Shown: positions 52,823-61,617 of the stretch, in pieces
Numbering within the stretch: position 1 is the first letter of the stretch
Layout: every line of letters begins with the position of its first letter
From: DTSX01 sp964633465
Lineage (GTDB): Bacteria > Pseudomonadota > Gammaproteobacteria > Steroidobacterales > UBA11654
NCBI GenBank assembly: GCA_964633465.1
Contig: CAZWGB010000001.1
Span: 5,794 to 69,793, forward strand
Length of the DNA stretch: 64,000 bases
Direction: 5' to 3'
Position numbers and translations under genes: made by a program
The notes under the pieces: model-generated
The model's input: only the letters and a program-made list of their open reading frames with translations
Told to the model about the DNA's origin: nothing
Databases searched by the model: none

Positions 52823-53965
52823 ATGAGAGGGTTTTTACCAGAAATAAATCCGTTAAGGGAGTATTCAATTGCTTCTCCTTCTCTGGGTAGATTGCAAGCA
52901 ATAGCCGGCAATTTACCAAAATTGCTACTCACTGGTAGAGTTCCAAGTACGCTTGAATCCCTGCAACACGATGATTTTTCCATCGACGAATTGGTTGCAA
53001 AGAATTTAGACCAGGATTTAAGACTGGCTATGGCTCAACTCAGTTTTATTGCTCATGCCTACATCTGGGGTGGCATCAAGCCGCAAGGACACTTGCCTGA
53101 AGTGGTTGCAAAACCCTGGGTGCAGGTTGCCAAATTTTTCGATAGGCCTCCTGTCCTCAGTTATGCAAGCTATTGTCTCGATAACTGGTTTTTAATAGAG
53201 CCAGAAGAATCAATTTCTTTGGAAAATATCGGGTTGATCACCAATTTTTTAGGAGGCGTTGATGAAGATTGGTTTGTAACCGTTCATGTATGCATAGAAT
53301 ATGCTGCTGCTGATGCTATTGAAGCAGCAGAAATTATTGCAAAATGTACATCTGAATCAAGCGAGGAGGAGATTGCATCTCTTTTTCATCGTATTGAACG
53401 TTCTTTGATTGACGTCAACCAAATTTTTTCCAGGATGCCAGAAAGATGTGATCCCTATATCTACTATCACCGAGTGAGACCGTTTATCTTTGGGTCCAAA
53501 GATAATCCTGACCTCAAAGGTGGACTGATTTATGAAAATCAGTTTAACAACGAGCCCCAATTTTTCCGAGGAGAAACAGGAGCACAAAGCAGTATTATTC
53601 CTAGTTTGGATGGGGCCTTAGGCATCCAACATAGCACTGATAGTCTTAGGCATTACCTTAATGAGATGCGTGAATATATGCCTTTTGAGCACAGAAAATT
53701 CATAGAAAAAGTAGAAACTACATCTACAATCAAAGAACTTGTTGAAGAATCAAGGAATCTTCAGGATTCTTACAATGCCTGTCTTGAGCAAATAAGAGCT
53801 TTCCGTGCCCTCCATCTAAAATACGCCGGTGCCTATATTCATAAACAATCGCAACAAAAAAATCCATTTGGCAGCGGAGGCTCAACGATCAGGGGAACCG
53901 GTGGAACCCCTTTTATGTCTTATCTTAAAAAACACAGAGACGAGACTGAAAAACACAAAAAATAA
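52823..53965 (+). CDS. Indoleamine 2,3-dioxygenase-like heme protein
   Basis: A 380-residue member of the IDO family, which opens the indole ring of tryptophan with O2. Family marks are YIWGG, RPPVLSYASYCLDNW, HVCIEYAA, YYHRVRPFIFG, and the C-terminal proximal-His segment FRALHLKYAGAYI (His331) followed by RGTGGTPFMSYLKKHRDET. Length agrees with bacterial IDO-like proteins. Tryptophan as substrate is likely but not proved; some family members have lost activity. It is the last gene of the run starting at 48843 and lies just ahead of a TrpR-family regulator. Confidence 0.88.
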   Translation: MRGFLPEINPLREYSIASPSLGRLQAIAGNLPKLLLTGRVPSTLESLQHDDFSIDELVAKNLDQDLRLAMAQLSFIAHAYIWGGIKPQGHLPEVVAKPWVQVAKFFDRPPVLSYASYCLDNWFLIEPEESISLENIGLITNFLGGVDEDWFVTVHVCIEYAAADAIEAAEIIAKCTSESSEEEIASLFHRIERSLIDVNQIFSRMPERCDPYIYYHRVRPFIFGSKDNPDLKGGLIYENQFNNEPQFFRGETGAQSSIIPSLDGALGIQHSTDSLRHYLNEMREYMPFEHRKFIEKVETTSTIKELVEESRNLQDSYNACLEQIRAFRALHLKYAGAYIHKQSQQKNPFGSGGSTIRGTGGTPFMSYLKKHRDETEKHKK

Positions 53966-54003
53966 AATCCTCTTAAATACCTGAAAAAAACGCTCTCTCA
54001 CTA

Positions 54004-54032
54004 TTGTATTTAAGTAACTCCTTAAATATAAT
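54004..54032 (+). promoter_or_regulatory. Sigma-70 promoter of the his operon with internal palindrome
   Basis: TTGTAT (54004-54009) and TATAAT (54027-54032) are separated by exactly 17 bases. Within this promoter TATTTAAG (54007-54014) and CTTAAATA (54021-54028) form a perfect inverted repeat with a 6-base spacer that covers the spacer and touches both hexamers. That is a classic repressor-operator position; the TrpR/YerC-type protein encoded immediately downstream is the natural candidate binder, which is inference. Confidence 0.75.
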
Positions 54033-54040
54033 GCTTTATC

Positions 54041-54064
54041 ACATTAATACATTAATACATTGAT
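54041..54064 (+). repeat. Three 8-base direct repeats in the his leader
   Basis: ACATTAAT, ACATTAAT and ACATTGAT follow one another directly between the predicted transcription start and the ATG at 54068. The period is 8 bases, less than one helical turn. They may be a slipped-strand duplication or part of a regulatory site. With so short a leader there is no room for a histidine-rich attenuator peptide. Confidence 0.7.
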
Positions 54065-54067
54065 ACC

Positions 54068-54382
54068 ATGAAATTAGATAGAAAATATACTGAAAAACAG
54101 GAAAGAGAAGTTGAAGATAAATTGTTTGAGGCCATTAAAACTTTAGATGGCTTTGAAGAGTATCGATCATTTTTTCTGGATATTCTTACTCCTGCAGAGT
54201 TCCAAGCCATAAAAGACAGATGGGCAGTAGCTGCACTTTTGTACGAAGGTTATACATACAGAGAGATCAACAAAATTAGTGGTGTAAGCATTACCACGGT
54301 TGCACGTGTGGCAAGGTTTATATCCAATGGCTCAGGTGGATATCAACTAGCTCTTGAGAGAGTTAAGAAGAATAATGAATAA
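54068..54382 (+). CDS. TrpR/YerC-family regulator heading the his operon
   Basis: A 104-residue all-helical DNA-binding protein of the Trp repressor superfamily, YerC/YecD branch. The helix-turn-helix is ALLYEGYTYREINKISGVSI followed by TTVARVARFI; the N-terminal part has LFLDILTPAEFQAIKDRW-like helices typical of the family. Relatives sit next to histidine genes in other bacteria, but their effector is not established. Its stop overlaps the hisG start by 8 bases, so it is cotranscribed with hisG onward and could autoregulate through the palindrome at 54007-54028. Confidence 0.88.
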   Translation: MKLDRKYTEKQEREVEDKLFEAIKTLDGFEEYRSFFLDILTPAEFQAIKDRWAVAALLYEGYTYREINKISGVSITTVARVARFISNGSGGYQLALERVKKNNE

Positions 54383-55271
54383 AAAACGCATTAAAATTGC
54401 TATTCAAAAATCAGGCAGATTAGCCGATCATTCTTCTGATCTACTGAAAAAGTGTGGTTTGGTTGTTAGTCGAAATAAAGGACAGCTGATTGGCTATGCT
54501 GAAAATATGCCTTTTGATCTTTTGTTTGTAAGAGACGATGATATTCCAAGTCTGGTAAAAGATAATCTAGCTGATTTAGGCATAGTGGGTCTAAATGTTG
54601 TTTTGGAAAAACAATTTGAGTATACAAATTCCACACAAAAAGAGTTATTTTCCATTGAAGAATATTTAGATTTTGGTCAATGCAGACTGTCTTTCGCTTA
54701 CCCAGAAGTTGGTGATATTCAATCACTGGACCAACTAGTAAATAAAAAAGTTGCTACTAGTTATCCATTTATTGTCGGTGATTATCTTGAAAGAGAGAAT
54801 TTCGATGTAGAAGTAATAAAGTTTTCAGGTGCTCTTGAGCTGGCACCAAGTTTGGGCAGTGCGGATGCAATTTGCGATTTAGTGTCCTCAGGGAGGACAT
54901 TGAGAGTCCATAATCTTAATGAAGGTGAGTCGATCTTAGAAAGCACGGCTGTAGTGATCAAATCTAAGAACATCTCGGACCCCTTTAAGCAAGAATGGAT
55001 TAGGAAATTATTAGAACGTATTAGTGGCGTGTTGCAAGTTAGGGAGAGTAAATACGTCATGATGCACGCTCCAAGGAATTCCATTGATAAGATCACTGAA
55101 CTCATTCCTGGTACAGAATCGCCAACAATTATCCCACTCGAAGGGACAGATGAAACAGTTGCCTTGCACGTAGTGTGTAAGGAGGATGTTTTTTGGGAAA
55201 CACTCGAAAATCTTAAGCAAGAAGGAGCATCGTCAATTTTAGTCGTCCCTGTCGAAAAAATGTTGGTGTAA
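54375..55271 (+). CDS. hisG: ATP phosphoribosyltransferase (long form)
   Basis: First step of histidine synthesis, joining ATP and PRPP. The 298-residue length is that of the long, HisZ-independent form with a C-terminal ACT-like regulatory domain that binds histidine. KIAIQKSGRLADHSSDLLKK, DDIPSLVKDNLADLGIVGLN and ICDLVSSGRTLRVHNL are diagnostic. ATG 54375 (MNKKRIKIAIQKSG) overlaps the upstream regulator gene. Confidence 0.97.
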   Translation: MNKKRIKIAIQKSGRLADHSSDLLKKCGLVVSRNKGQLIGYAENMPFDLLFVRDDDIPSLVKDNLADLGIVGLNVVLEKQFEYTNSTQKELFSIEEYLDFGQCRLSFAYPEVGDIQSLDQLVNKKVATSYPFIVGDYLERENFDVEVIKFSGALELAPSLGSADAICDLVSSGRTLRVHNLNEGESILESTAVVIKSKNISDPFKQEWIRKLLERISGVLQVRESKYVMMHAPRNSIDKITELIPGTESPTIIPLEGTDETVALHVVCKEDVFWETLENLKQEGASSILVVPVEKMLV

Positions 55272-55274
55272 ATT

Positions 55275-56579
55275 ATGGATCTCTTAGAAATTACTGATTG
55301 GAAATCGGCAACAGCAAAAAACCGTTTATCAGTTTTATCACGACCTGGTATTTCTCGATCTGAGGATTTGGATTATCAAATCAAGGAAATCATCAATAAT
55401 GTTCGTTTTGCAGGTGATGAAGCACTCAAGGAAATGACTTTAAAATACGATGATGTTTCATTATCAGATTTTAAAATGACTCTGGATGAAATCGATCAAG
55501 CAATCAAGCAAACACCTCAGTCAATCAAAAAAGCAATCAAAATAGCAATTGCTAATGTTACAAAATTCCACAAGCATAAAATGGAAACTTCTGTAGAATC
55601 CATTGAAGTTGTTCCAGGTGTCTTGTGTGGAGAAATAACAAAACCAATCCATTCTGTTGGTTTATATGTTCCATCTGGGAATAATCCACTTGCCTCCACT
55701 GCAATTATGCTAGGTGTCCCATCCTTATTGGCCAAATGTCCCCAGAGAATCTTATGTTCCCCACCAAACCAAGAAGGTTTGGTTGATAGAAACATTGTTA
55801 CTGCTGCTTCTGCATGTGGGATATCAGATATTTACAAAATAGGCGGAGCACAAGCAATTGCAGCAATGGCATATGGAACAAAAACCATACCTAAAGTAGA
55901 CAAAATATTTGGTCCTGGAAGTACATGGGTAACCATTGCAAAATCATTAATCGCTTCGAATCATAATTCCGTTTCTATTGACATGCCTGCTGGTCCAACT
56001 GAAGTTATGGTAATTTCTGACGGCTCAATTGATCCATCCTTTGTCGCATTTGATTTACTGTCACAGGCAGAACATGGGCCTGACTCACAGGTTATATTGA
56101 TTTGTACAAATCGGGATTTTGCAGAAAAGGTAAAATTTCAAGTTCATGAAATTCTAGGTGATTTATGCACCAAAGAGACTGCCCTGCAATCGCTAAAAAA
56201 CAGCAGAGTTATTCTGGTTGATCATCTTGATAATGCATTCGAGATTGCAAACTCGTACGCGCCAGAACATTTAATCGTTGCATTGCCTGATGCAAGACAA
56301 TACCTCGATAGTATTACTAATGCTGGTTCGATATTTCTTGGCTACTGGAGTCCAGAGTCTGCTGGGGATTATTGCAGTGGTACAAACCATGTTTTACCTA
56401 CATATGGTTATGCAAAATCAATCAGTGGTATATCAGTGAGTAGTTTTACAAAGTCTATTTCTGTGCAAGAACTAACTCGAAGTGGATTGGCGAGACTATC
56501 AAGTACGATTATAGAATTGGCAAGAGCTGAAGGGTTGGAAGCACATGCAAGAGCTGTGGAAGTCCGATTAGAAAATTAA
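55275..56579 (+). CDS. hisD: Histidinol dehydrogenase
   Basis: Oxidises L-histidinol to histidine in two NAD-dependent steps with a zinc ion. The 434-residue protein has SVGLYVPSGNNPLASTAIML, KIGGAQAIAAMAYGT, KIFGPGSTWVTIAK, DMPAGPTEVMVISD, SQAEHGPDSQVIL (zinc Gln/His) and APEHLIVALPDA. Starts 3 bases after hisG. Confidence 0.98.
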   Translation: MDLLEITDWKSATAKNRLSVLSRPGISRSEDLDYQIKEIINNVRFAGDEALKEMTLKYDDVSLSDFKMTLDEIDQAIKQTPQSIKKAIKIAIANVTKFHKHKMETSVESIEVVPGVLCGEITKPIHSVGLYVPSGNNPLASTAIMLGVPSLLAKCPQRILCSPPNQEGLVDRNIVTAASACGISDIYKIGGAQAIAAMAYGTKTIPKVDKIFGPGSTWVTIAKSLIASNHNSVSIDMPAGPTEVMVISDGSIDPSFVAFDLLSQAEHGPDSQVILICTNRDFAEKVKFQVHEILGDLCTKETALQSLKNSRVILVDHLDNAFEIANSYAPEHLIVALPDARQYLDSITNAGSIFLGYWSPESAGDYCSGTNHVLPTYGYAKSISGISVSSFTKSISVQELTRSGLARLSSTIIELARAEGLEAHARAVEVRLEN

Positions 56580-56580
56580 A

Positions 56581-57639
56581 GTGACTCTAGATATTAACAA
56601 TCTTGTCAGGCCCGAAGTAATGGCACTTAAGCCATATAAACCTGCTCAATATTTACCGAATATGATTCGGCTAAACGCCAATGAAAGTCCCTATACTTTA
56701 TTTGATGAAAATGAAGATATGGCTTTGAATCTGTATCCTCAAGCCGTTCCTGTAAAAATAAGGAATGCTGTTGCTGATTACTTAAATCTCAGTGTTGAGA
56801 AATGTGTTATTACACGGGGAAGCACTGAAGCAATCGATTTGCTTACAAGAGTTTTTTGTCGACCCAAAATAGATGAGGTAATTATTTTCCCTCCAACTTT
56901 TGAAATGTATCAGATGTATGCTTCAATCCAGGGGGCAAAAATTAAATCAGTGCCTTTGCTTGCAAATAAAAACTATGCTTTGGATGTTTCTGAATTAAAG
57001 AGACAAATTACCCCCGAAAGTAAATTGACCTTTCTGCCATCGCCATCTAATCCAACAGGCCATAGCTTTAATAAAAGAACAATTTTTGAAGTGTGCAAGT
57101 CTTTGAAGGGTTTTGGTTTGTTGATATTGGACGCTGCCTACATTGAATTTACGGACAAGGATTATACAAGTGAATTATTGAATGAGTTTGATAATGTTGT
57201 TGTCTTAAGAACACTCTCCAAGGCTTTCGGACTAGCTGGCTCTAGATGTGGCGCTATGTTGTCTTCTAAAGCAATCTGCGATCTTGTTATGAGGGTAATC
57301 CCACCTTATTCTTTTTCGGTGCCCGCAGAACAATCAGTTTTAAAGGCTTTGTCGGATAAAGGCATCACAAATTCAAAAAACAATATTAAGAAAATAATTG
57401 AAGAAAGAAAGTATTTGCTTGCTGAGTTTTCAAAGATAGATTGTATAAAAAAAGTGTTCCCTTCAGATGCTAATTTTATCCTGCTCAGGGTTGAAGATGC
57501 CGATCGATTCTATCAAAGGGCAATGGACGTTAAGTTACTCGTAAGGAATGTCAGTTATCAACCAACATTAGAAAACTGCATTAGGGTTACTGTTGGTAGT
57601 AGAGAACAAAATAATCTTCTTATTAAGGCCATCGCTTAA
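56581..57639 (+). CDS. hisC: Histidinol-phosphate aminotransferase
   Basis: PLP enzyme that aminates imidazole acetol phosphate. The 352-residue chain has RLNANESPYTL, NLYPQ, ITRGSTEAIDLLTRVFCRP, the PLP-contacting LPSPSNPTGH and LDAAYIEF, and the Schiff-base Lys in LRTLSKAFGLAGSRCG. The start is GTG 56581, directly after the hisD stop. Confidence 0.97.
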   Translation: MTLDINNLVRPEVMALKPYKPAQYLPNMIRLNANESPYTLFDENEDMALNLYPQAVPVKIRNAVADYLNLSVEKCVITRGSTEAIDLLTRVFCRPKIDEVIIFPPTFEMYQMYASIQGAKIKSVPLLANKNYALDVSELKRQITPESKLTFLPSPSNPTGHSFNKRTIFEVCKSLKGFGLLILDAAYIEFTDKDYTSELLNEFDNVVVLRTLSKAFGLAGSRCGAMLSSKAICDLVMRVIPPYSFSVPAEQSVLKALSDKGITNSKNNIKKIIEERKYLLAEFSKIDCIKKVFPSDANFILLRVEDADRFYQRAMDVKLLVRNVSYQPTLENCIRVTVGSREQNNLLIKAIA

Positions 57640-57640
57640 A

Positions 57641-58717
57641 ATGAACACCAACAATACAAAAATCCTTTTCTTAGACCGAGATGGGACAATAATTTACGAG
57701 CCTGATGATTTTCAGGTCGATTCTATTGAAAAAATAAAATTGGTGCCCGGTGTCATCTCATCACTTAACTCGTTATTGGAAAATGGTTATGAACTGGTAA
57801 TGGTCAGTAATCAGGATGGTATGGGAACAAAAACTTTTCCTGCGCAAGACTTTCTCAAAGCACACAACTACATAATAGATTTATTTGAGTCACAAGGAAT
57901 CAAGTTTAAGGATATATTCATCTGTCCTCATTTCAAATCCGATCGATGTGATTGCAGAAAACCTTCCACAGGCTTATTAACCGAATTTTTTGTAAAAAAT
58001 AATATCGATAATGAAAGATCATATGTGATCGGTGATCGAAAAACCGATATGGAGTTAGCAAAAAAACTTACTTTAAAAGGTATCCAAATAGATCCGTATC
58101 GAGTTGGTGCATGGAAAAGTATTGAGAATGATATTCTGAGTGTTGACCGAAGATCAAAAATTATTCGCGAGACTAGCGAAACGAAAATAAGTGCTGAAAT
58201 TAACCTTGCTGTTTCAGAACCAGTAAACATTGATACAGGGATCGGTTTTTTTGATCACATGTTAGAACAGTTAGCAAAACATGCAGATATATCGATTATT
58301 ATCCAATGCCATGGTGATTTAAATATTGACGAACATCACTCTGTTGAGGATATAGCTCTTGCTCTTGGGCAGGCCTTTAGGCAGGCGCTGGGAAAGAAAT
58401 ATGGAATCAACCGTTATGGATTTACATTACCAATGGATGAATCCATTGCTTCCGTTACTTTGGATTTATCTGGCAGACCACACTTTTCTTTTAAAGGGCG
58501 CTTTAGTCGAGAAAAAGTAGGTGGTTTGCCAACAGAATTAATTCCCCATTTCTTTCAATCATTAAGCCAATCTTTGAAAGCAAGTATCCATATAGAATTC
58601 AAAGGTGATGATAATCACCATATGATAGAGGCTTGTTTTAAAGCATTTGGGCGTGCATTTAAACAGGCAATTAGTCTTACCAGTAATAGTCTTCCATCCA
58701 CAAAGGGTGTTTTGTGA
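57641..58717 (+). CDS. hisB: Bifunctional histidinol-phosphatase/imidazoleglycerol-phosphate dehydratase
   Basis: Carries steps 6 and 8 of histidine synthesis on one 358-residue chain. The HAD phosphatase is N-terminal (FLDRDGTIIYEPDDF, MVSNQDGMGT, zinc-binding CPHFKSDRCDCRKP); the dehydratase follows from about residue 168 (GIGFFDHMLEQLAKHAD, DEHHSVEDIALALG, HMIEACFKAFGRAFKQA). This fused form is typical of enteric-type gammaproteobacteria and some Bacteroidetes and Campylobacter. ATG 57641 lies 1 base after the hisC stop. Confidence 0.98.
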   Translation: MNTNNTKILFLDRDGTIIYEPDDFQVDSIEKIKLVPGVISSLNSLLENGYELVMVSNQDGMGTKTFPAQDFLKAHNYIIDLFESQGIKFKDIFICPHFKSDRCDCRKPSTGLLTEFFVKNNIDNERSYVIGDRKTDMELAKKLTLKGIQIDPYRVGAWKSIENDILSVDRRSKIIRETSETKISAEINLAVSEPVNIDTGIGFFDHMLEQLAKHADISIIIQCHGDLNIDEHHSVEDIALALGQAFRQALGKKYGINRYGFTLPMDESIASVTLDLSGRPHFSFKGRFSREKVGGLPTELIPHFFQSLSQSLKASIHIEFKGDDNHHMIEACFKAFGRAFKQAISLTSNSLPSTKGVL

Positions 58718-59316
58718 GCCTTGAGACAAAAATTGCTGTAATAGATTATGGCGGTGCAAATATTTCTTCACTCACATTTGCCCTAACTAGACTTAATGCC
58801 AAGTTTACAGTGACCAATAGAAGCGAAGAAATTTCGAGTGCAACCCACATAATACTTCCTGGAGTTGGAGCAGCTAAAGATGCAATGGAAAAACTTTCAC
58901 AATCGAGCCTAATCAAGACAATCAAAAATCTTACTCAACCAACTTTGGGTATCTGTCTAGGAATGCAGCTTTTATTTGATTATTCAATGGAAGAAAACGT
59001 TAAGTGTTTAGGAATTATTGGAGGAGAATGTAGGAGTTTTGATCGCAAAAAAAATTTACCAGTGCCACATATGGGATGGAACAATGTTTCGATAAATAAA
59101 AAAGTTCCATTGACTAATAATTTCAACGAAGGTTCTTACTTTTATTTTGTTCACAGTTTTTATACTCCATTGATTAATGAAACCGTGGCAACAACTAAAT
59201 ATGTTGTTCCTTTCTCAAGTATTGTGCAGAAAGAAAATTTTATGGGCACACAATTTCATCCAGAAAAATCAGGAAAAGAAGGCTCAAAACTTCTAGGTTC
59301 ATTTATCAATTTATAA
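58714..59316 (+). CDS. hisH: Imidazole glycerol phosphate synthase, glutaminase subunit
   Basis: Class I glutamine amidotransferase that supplies ammonia to HisF. The 200-residue chain has IDYGGANISSLTFAL, ILPGVGAAKDAMEKL, the nucleophile Cys in LGICLGMQLLFDYS, VPHMGWNNV and the His-x-Glu in GTQFHPEKSG. GTG start at 58714 overlaps the hisB stop. Confidence 0.97.
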   Translation: MSLETKIAVIDYGGANISSLTFALTRLNAKFTVTNRSEEISSATHIILPGVGAAKDAMEKLSQSSLIKTIKNLTQPTLGICLGMQLLFDYSMEENVKCLGIIGGECRSFDRKKNLPVPHMGWNNVSINKKVPLTNNFNEGSYFYFVHSFYTPLINETVATTKYVVPFSSIVQKENFMGTQFHPEKSGKEGSKLLGSFINL

Positions 59317-59322
59317 AATTTT

Positions 59323-60060
59323 ATGAATTTAATACCAGCAATTGATCTTATGGATGGACAATGCGTCAGATTATTTCAGGGTGGTTTTAATACTGTAACT
59401 TATTATGATTTCAATCCTACTGATTTAGCCAATAAATATGAGGAAATGGGTTTTTCAAAGCTACATATTGTTGATCTTGATGGGAGTAGAAAAGGATTTT
59501 CAAATAATTCAAGTGTAATTACCGAAATTATTAAATCCTCAGGCTTGATAGTTCAATTGGGCGGAGGGATTCGAAGTATAGATAAAATTAGAGAATGGAT
59601 TGATATAGGGGTTGATCGAATAATATTAGGCAGCTATGCAATTCATAATATCAACAAACTGAGAAATTCGTTGAATGACAATGAATGCTCCAAACTCATT
59701 ATTGCTTTGGACGTTTTATTCAAAAACAATCTACCCGTAGTTATGACTCATGGATGGCAGAAATCAAGCGGCAAATCTTTGTGGTCATTACTGAAAAAAT
59801 TTAATGAGGAAAATTTTGACAATTTTCTTGTCACTGATATATCAAAAGATGGAACGATGATTGGACCAAATATCGAATTATATTCGAACTGTATAGAGTA
59901 CTCTCCAGAGTCACGTTTTACTGCTTCCGGAGGCATATCTAATATCTCAGATGTCATTGAATTGTCTGATTTAGGTTTAGATTCAACTGTCACTGGTAAA
60001 GCCCTATTAGAAAATACAATCACTGCAGAGGAGATAAAAAAATTCTTACGAAACGAATAA
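59323..60060 (+). CDS. hisA: Phosphoribosylformimino-AICAR ribotide isomerase
   Basis: A 245-residue (beta-alpha)8 isomerase of histidine synthesis. [20 protein letters not shown] includes the catalytic Asp (AIDLMDG), and [30 protein letters not shown] (second Asp) and [10 protein letters not shown] are as expected. ATG 59323. Its last 19 bases overlap the start of hisF when that gene is read from its ATT codon. Confidence 0.97.
   Translation: MNLIPAIDLMDGQCVRLFQGGFNTVTYYDFNPTDLANKYEEMGFSKLHIVDLDGSRKGFSNNSSVITEIIKSSGLIVQLGGGIRSIDKIREWIDIGVDRIILGSYAIHNINKLRNSLNDNECSKLIIALDVLFKNNLPVVMTHGWQKSSGKSLWSLLKKFNEENFDNFLVTDISKDGTMIGPNIELYSNCIEYSPESRFTASGGISNISDVIELSDLGLDSTVTGKALLENTITAEEIKKFLRNE
60027..60033 (+). 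promoter_or_regulatory. Shine-Dalgarno sequence that defines an ATT start for hisF
   Basis: AGAGGAG inside the end of hisA lies 8 bases before ATT at 60042, the codon aligned with Met1 of HisF. In that frame there is a stop at 59997 and no ATG, GTG or TTG before the GTG at 60090. Confidence 0.85.
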
Positions 60061-60809
60061 TCCCATGTCTAGATGTTAAGGAAGGCTCGGTGGTAAAAGG
60101 AGTTCGCTTTCAGAATCATGAGGTGATTGGAGATATCTTGGATTTAGCTTCGAAATATAATCTTGAAGGAGCAGATGAGCTCGTCTTTTACGATATTACA
60201 GCAAGTCCAGATAATAGATCTGTTGATAAAAAATGGATTCATAAAATTGCTAAAAAACTGGATATTCCTTTCTGCGTAGCAGGAGGTATTAAATCAGTTG
60301 CAGAAGCTGAAGAGGTTTTGAATTATGGAGCTGACAAAATATCAATCAATACGCCAGCTTTGTTAAACCCAGATCTAATTGATAATTTAGCAGAACGTTT
60401 TGGTTCCCAGTGTGTGGTAGTAGGCATAGACAGTTTTCAAGAAGATTCCGAATATAGAGTTTACAGTTATACAGGTGACCCAAATAAAACGGTTAATACC
60501 TTAAAGAACACTTTTGATTGGGTGAAAGAAGTGCAACATAGAGGTGCTGGAGAGATTGTTCTAAATTGCATGAATCAAGATGGTGTTAAACGAGGTTTTG
60601 ATATTGATCAGCTTCTGAGAGTTAGAGATCTATGCACAGTTCCATTGATTGCTTCTGGCGGGGCTGGGACCATGAAACATTTTGCAGAAGTAATAAAAAA
60701 AGCAGATGTCAGTGGGGCACTAGCAGCATCAGTTTTTCATAAAGAATTGATAGGTATAACCCAGTTAAAACAATACTTAATCAAACAAGACATAGAGGTA
60801 AGAATATGA
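60042..60809 (+). CDS. hisF: Imidazole glycerol phosphate synthase, cyclase subunit, apparent ATT start
   Basis: Forms the imidazole ring with ammonia from HisH. Starting at ATT 60042 the protein is 255 residues (E. coli 258) and begins [16 protein letters not shown], aligning residue for residue with E. coli [12 protein letters not shown]. The catalytic Asp11 lies in PCLDV, ahead of the GTG at 60090, so a GTG start would give an inactive enzyme lacking 16 residues. Other marks are [44 protein letters not shown] (Asp130 region) and [14 protein letters not shown] Shine-Dalgarno lies 8 bases before the ATT. Confidence 0.95.
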   Translation: MLTKRIIPCLDVKEGSVVKGVRFQNHEVIGDILDLASKYNLEGADELVFYDITASPDNRSVDKKWIHKIAKKLDIPFCVAGGIKSVAEAEEVLNYGADKISINTPALLNPDLIDNLAERFGSQCVVVGIDSFQEDSEYRVYSYTGDPNKTVNTLKNTFDWVKEVQHRGAGEIVLNCMNQDGVKRGFDIDQLLRVRDLCTVPLIASGGAGTMKHFAEVIKKADVSGALAASVFHKELIGITQLKQYLIKQDIEVRI

Positions 60810-61105
60810 GCAAAATATCCAATAAATTTATTTTTAAATTGGAAGACATTATAGATAAAAGAATAGTGGATCAGTCTGAAATGAGCTATACCGTTGACAT
60901 TCTTAATAAAGGAGTCGGTCAAGTGGCAAAGAAACTCCTCGAAGAGAGCTCAGAACTTGCTTTCGCATCTGTAGAACAAAAGAGTACAGCAGATATTGTC
61001 CACGAAGCAGCAGATTTAATTTTTCATTTTTTAATCATGCTTAAAGCAACAGGTCTGACATTAAATGATGTTTCAGAGGAATTGGAAAGTAGACATAAAA
61101 ACTAA
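60806..61105 (+). CDS. hisE: Phosphoribosyl-ATP pyrophosphatase
   Basis: A 99-residue all-helical MazG-like enzyme that removes pyrophosphate from phosphoribosyl-[23 protein letters not shown] and [16 protein letters not shown] hold the metal-binding Glu and Asp residues. It is a free-standing HisE, not a HisIE fusion; hisI is convergent 18 bases away. ATG 60806 overlaps the hisF stop. It is the last gene of the plus-strand his run. Confidence 0.95.
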   Translation: MSKISNKFIFKLEDIIDKRIVDQSEMSYTVDILNKGVGQVAKKLLEESSELAFASVEQKSTADIVHEAADLIFHFLIMLKATGLTLNDVSEELESRHKN

Positions 61106-61122
61106 GAACTCATGTTCCCAGG

Positions 61123-61617
61123 CTATAGTTTGGTTGGGTTAGAAGTCTCAGAATAAACAATCTCTGGATCAAAAACTTTTTCAGAATCACTGAAACTGAG
61201 CATGATTTTTTTATTCACTTTAAGATTCTGATTAAGTCTAATTTTTCGATAAAAACAAGAGCGATAACCCACGTGACAGCTTGCGCCCCCTGTTACTGTT
61301 ACCTTTGCCCAAACAGCATCTTGATCGTCATCAATGACCAATTCGTTGACTTTTTGGACAAAACCACTTGTTTCTCCTTTATGCCAAATGATTCCTCTAC
61401 TTCGGCTGAAATAATGCATTTCTCCTTTTTGTATGGTGAGCCTAAAAGCCTCCCGATCCATGTAAGCATGCATCAATAGTTCACCTGTTTCGAAATCGGT
61501 CGTGACGACTGGGATGAGTCCTTTTGAATCAAATTTAGGGGCTAGCTCATTACCTTCTTCAACTTGTTTTATGCTTCTTCTCTCAGAGAAAATATTTTCA
61601 TTTTTCACTTGTTTCAT
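61123..61617 (-). CDS. hisI: Phosphoribosyl-AMP cyclohydrolase, detached from the his operon
   Basis: Opens the purine ring of phosphoribosyl-AMP, the third step of histidine synthesis. The 164-residue protein has LLMHAYMDREAFRLTI, MHYFSRSRGIIWHKGETSG, the metal-binding Asp cluster IDDDQDAVW and the zinc cysteines in GGASCHVGYRSCFYR. It is longer than usual, with an N-terminal 25 and C-terminal 35 extra residues that contain no known domain. It starts inside the end of the epimerase-like gene (20-base overlap), so it is expressed from that promoter and not from the his promoter. Confidence 0.95.
   Translation of the reverse strand: MKQVKNENIFSERRSIKQVEEGNELAPKFDSKGLIPVVTTDFETGELLMHAYMDREAFRLTIQKGEMHYFSRSRGIIWHKGETSGFVQKVNELVIDDDQDAVWAKVTVTGGASCHVGYRSCFYRKIRLNQNLKVNKKIMLSFSDSEKVFDPEIVYSETSNPTKL

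Noticed and set aside
54041..54064. Possible CRISPR or minisatellite
   Set aside because: Only three contiguous 8-base units with no spacers; treated as a leader repeat. No CRISPR array or cas gene was seen anywhere in the window.
60090..60809. GTG 60090 as the hisF start
   Set aside because: It would remove the first 16 conserved residues including catalytic Asp11; ATT 60042 fits homology and the Shine-Dalgarno.
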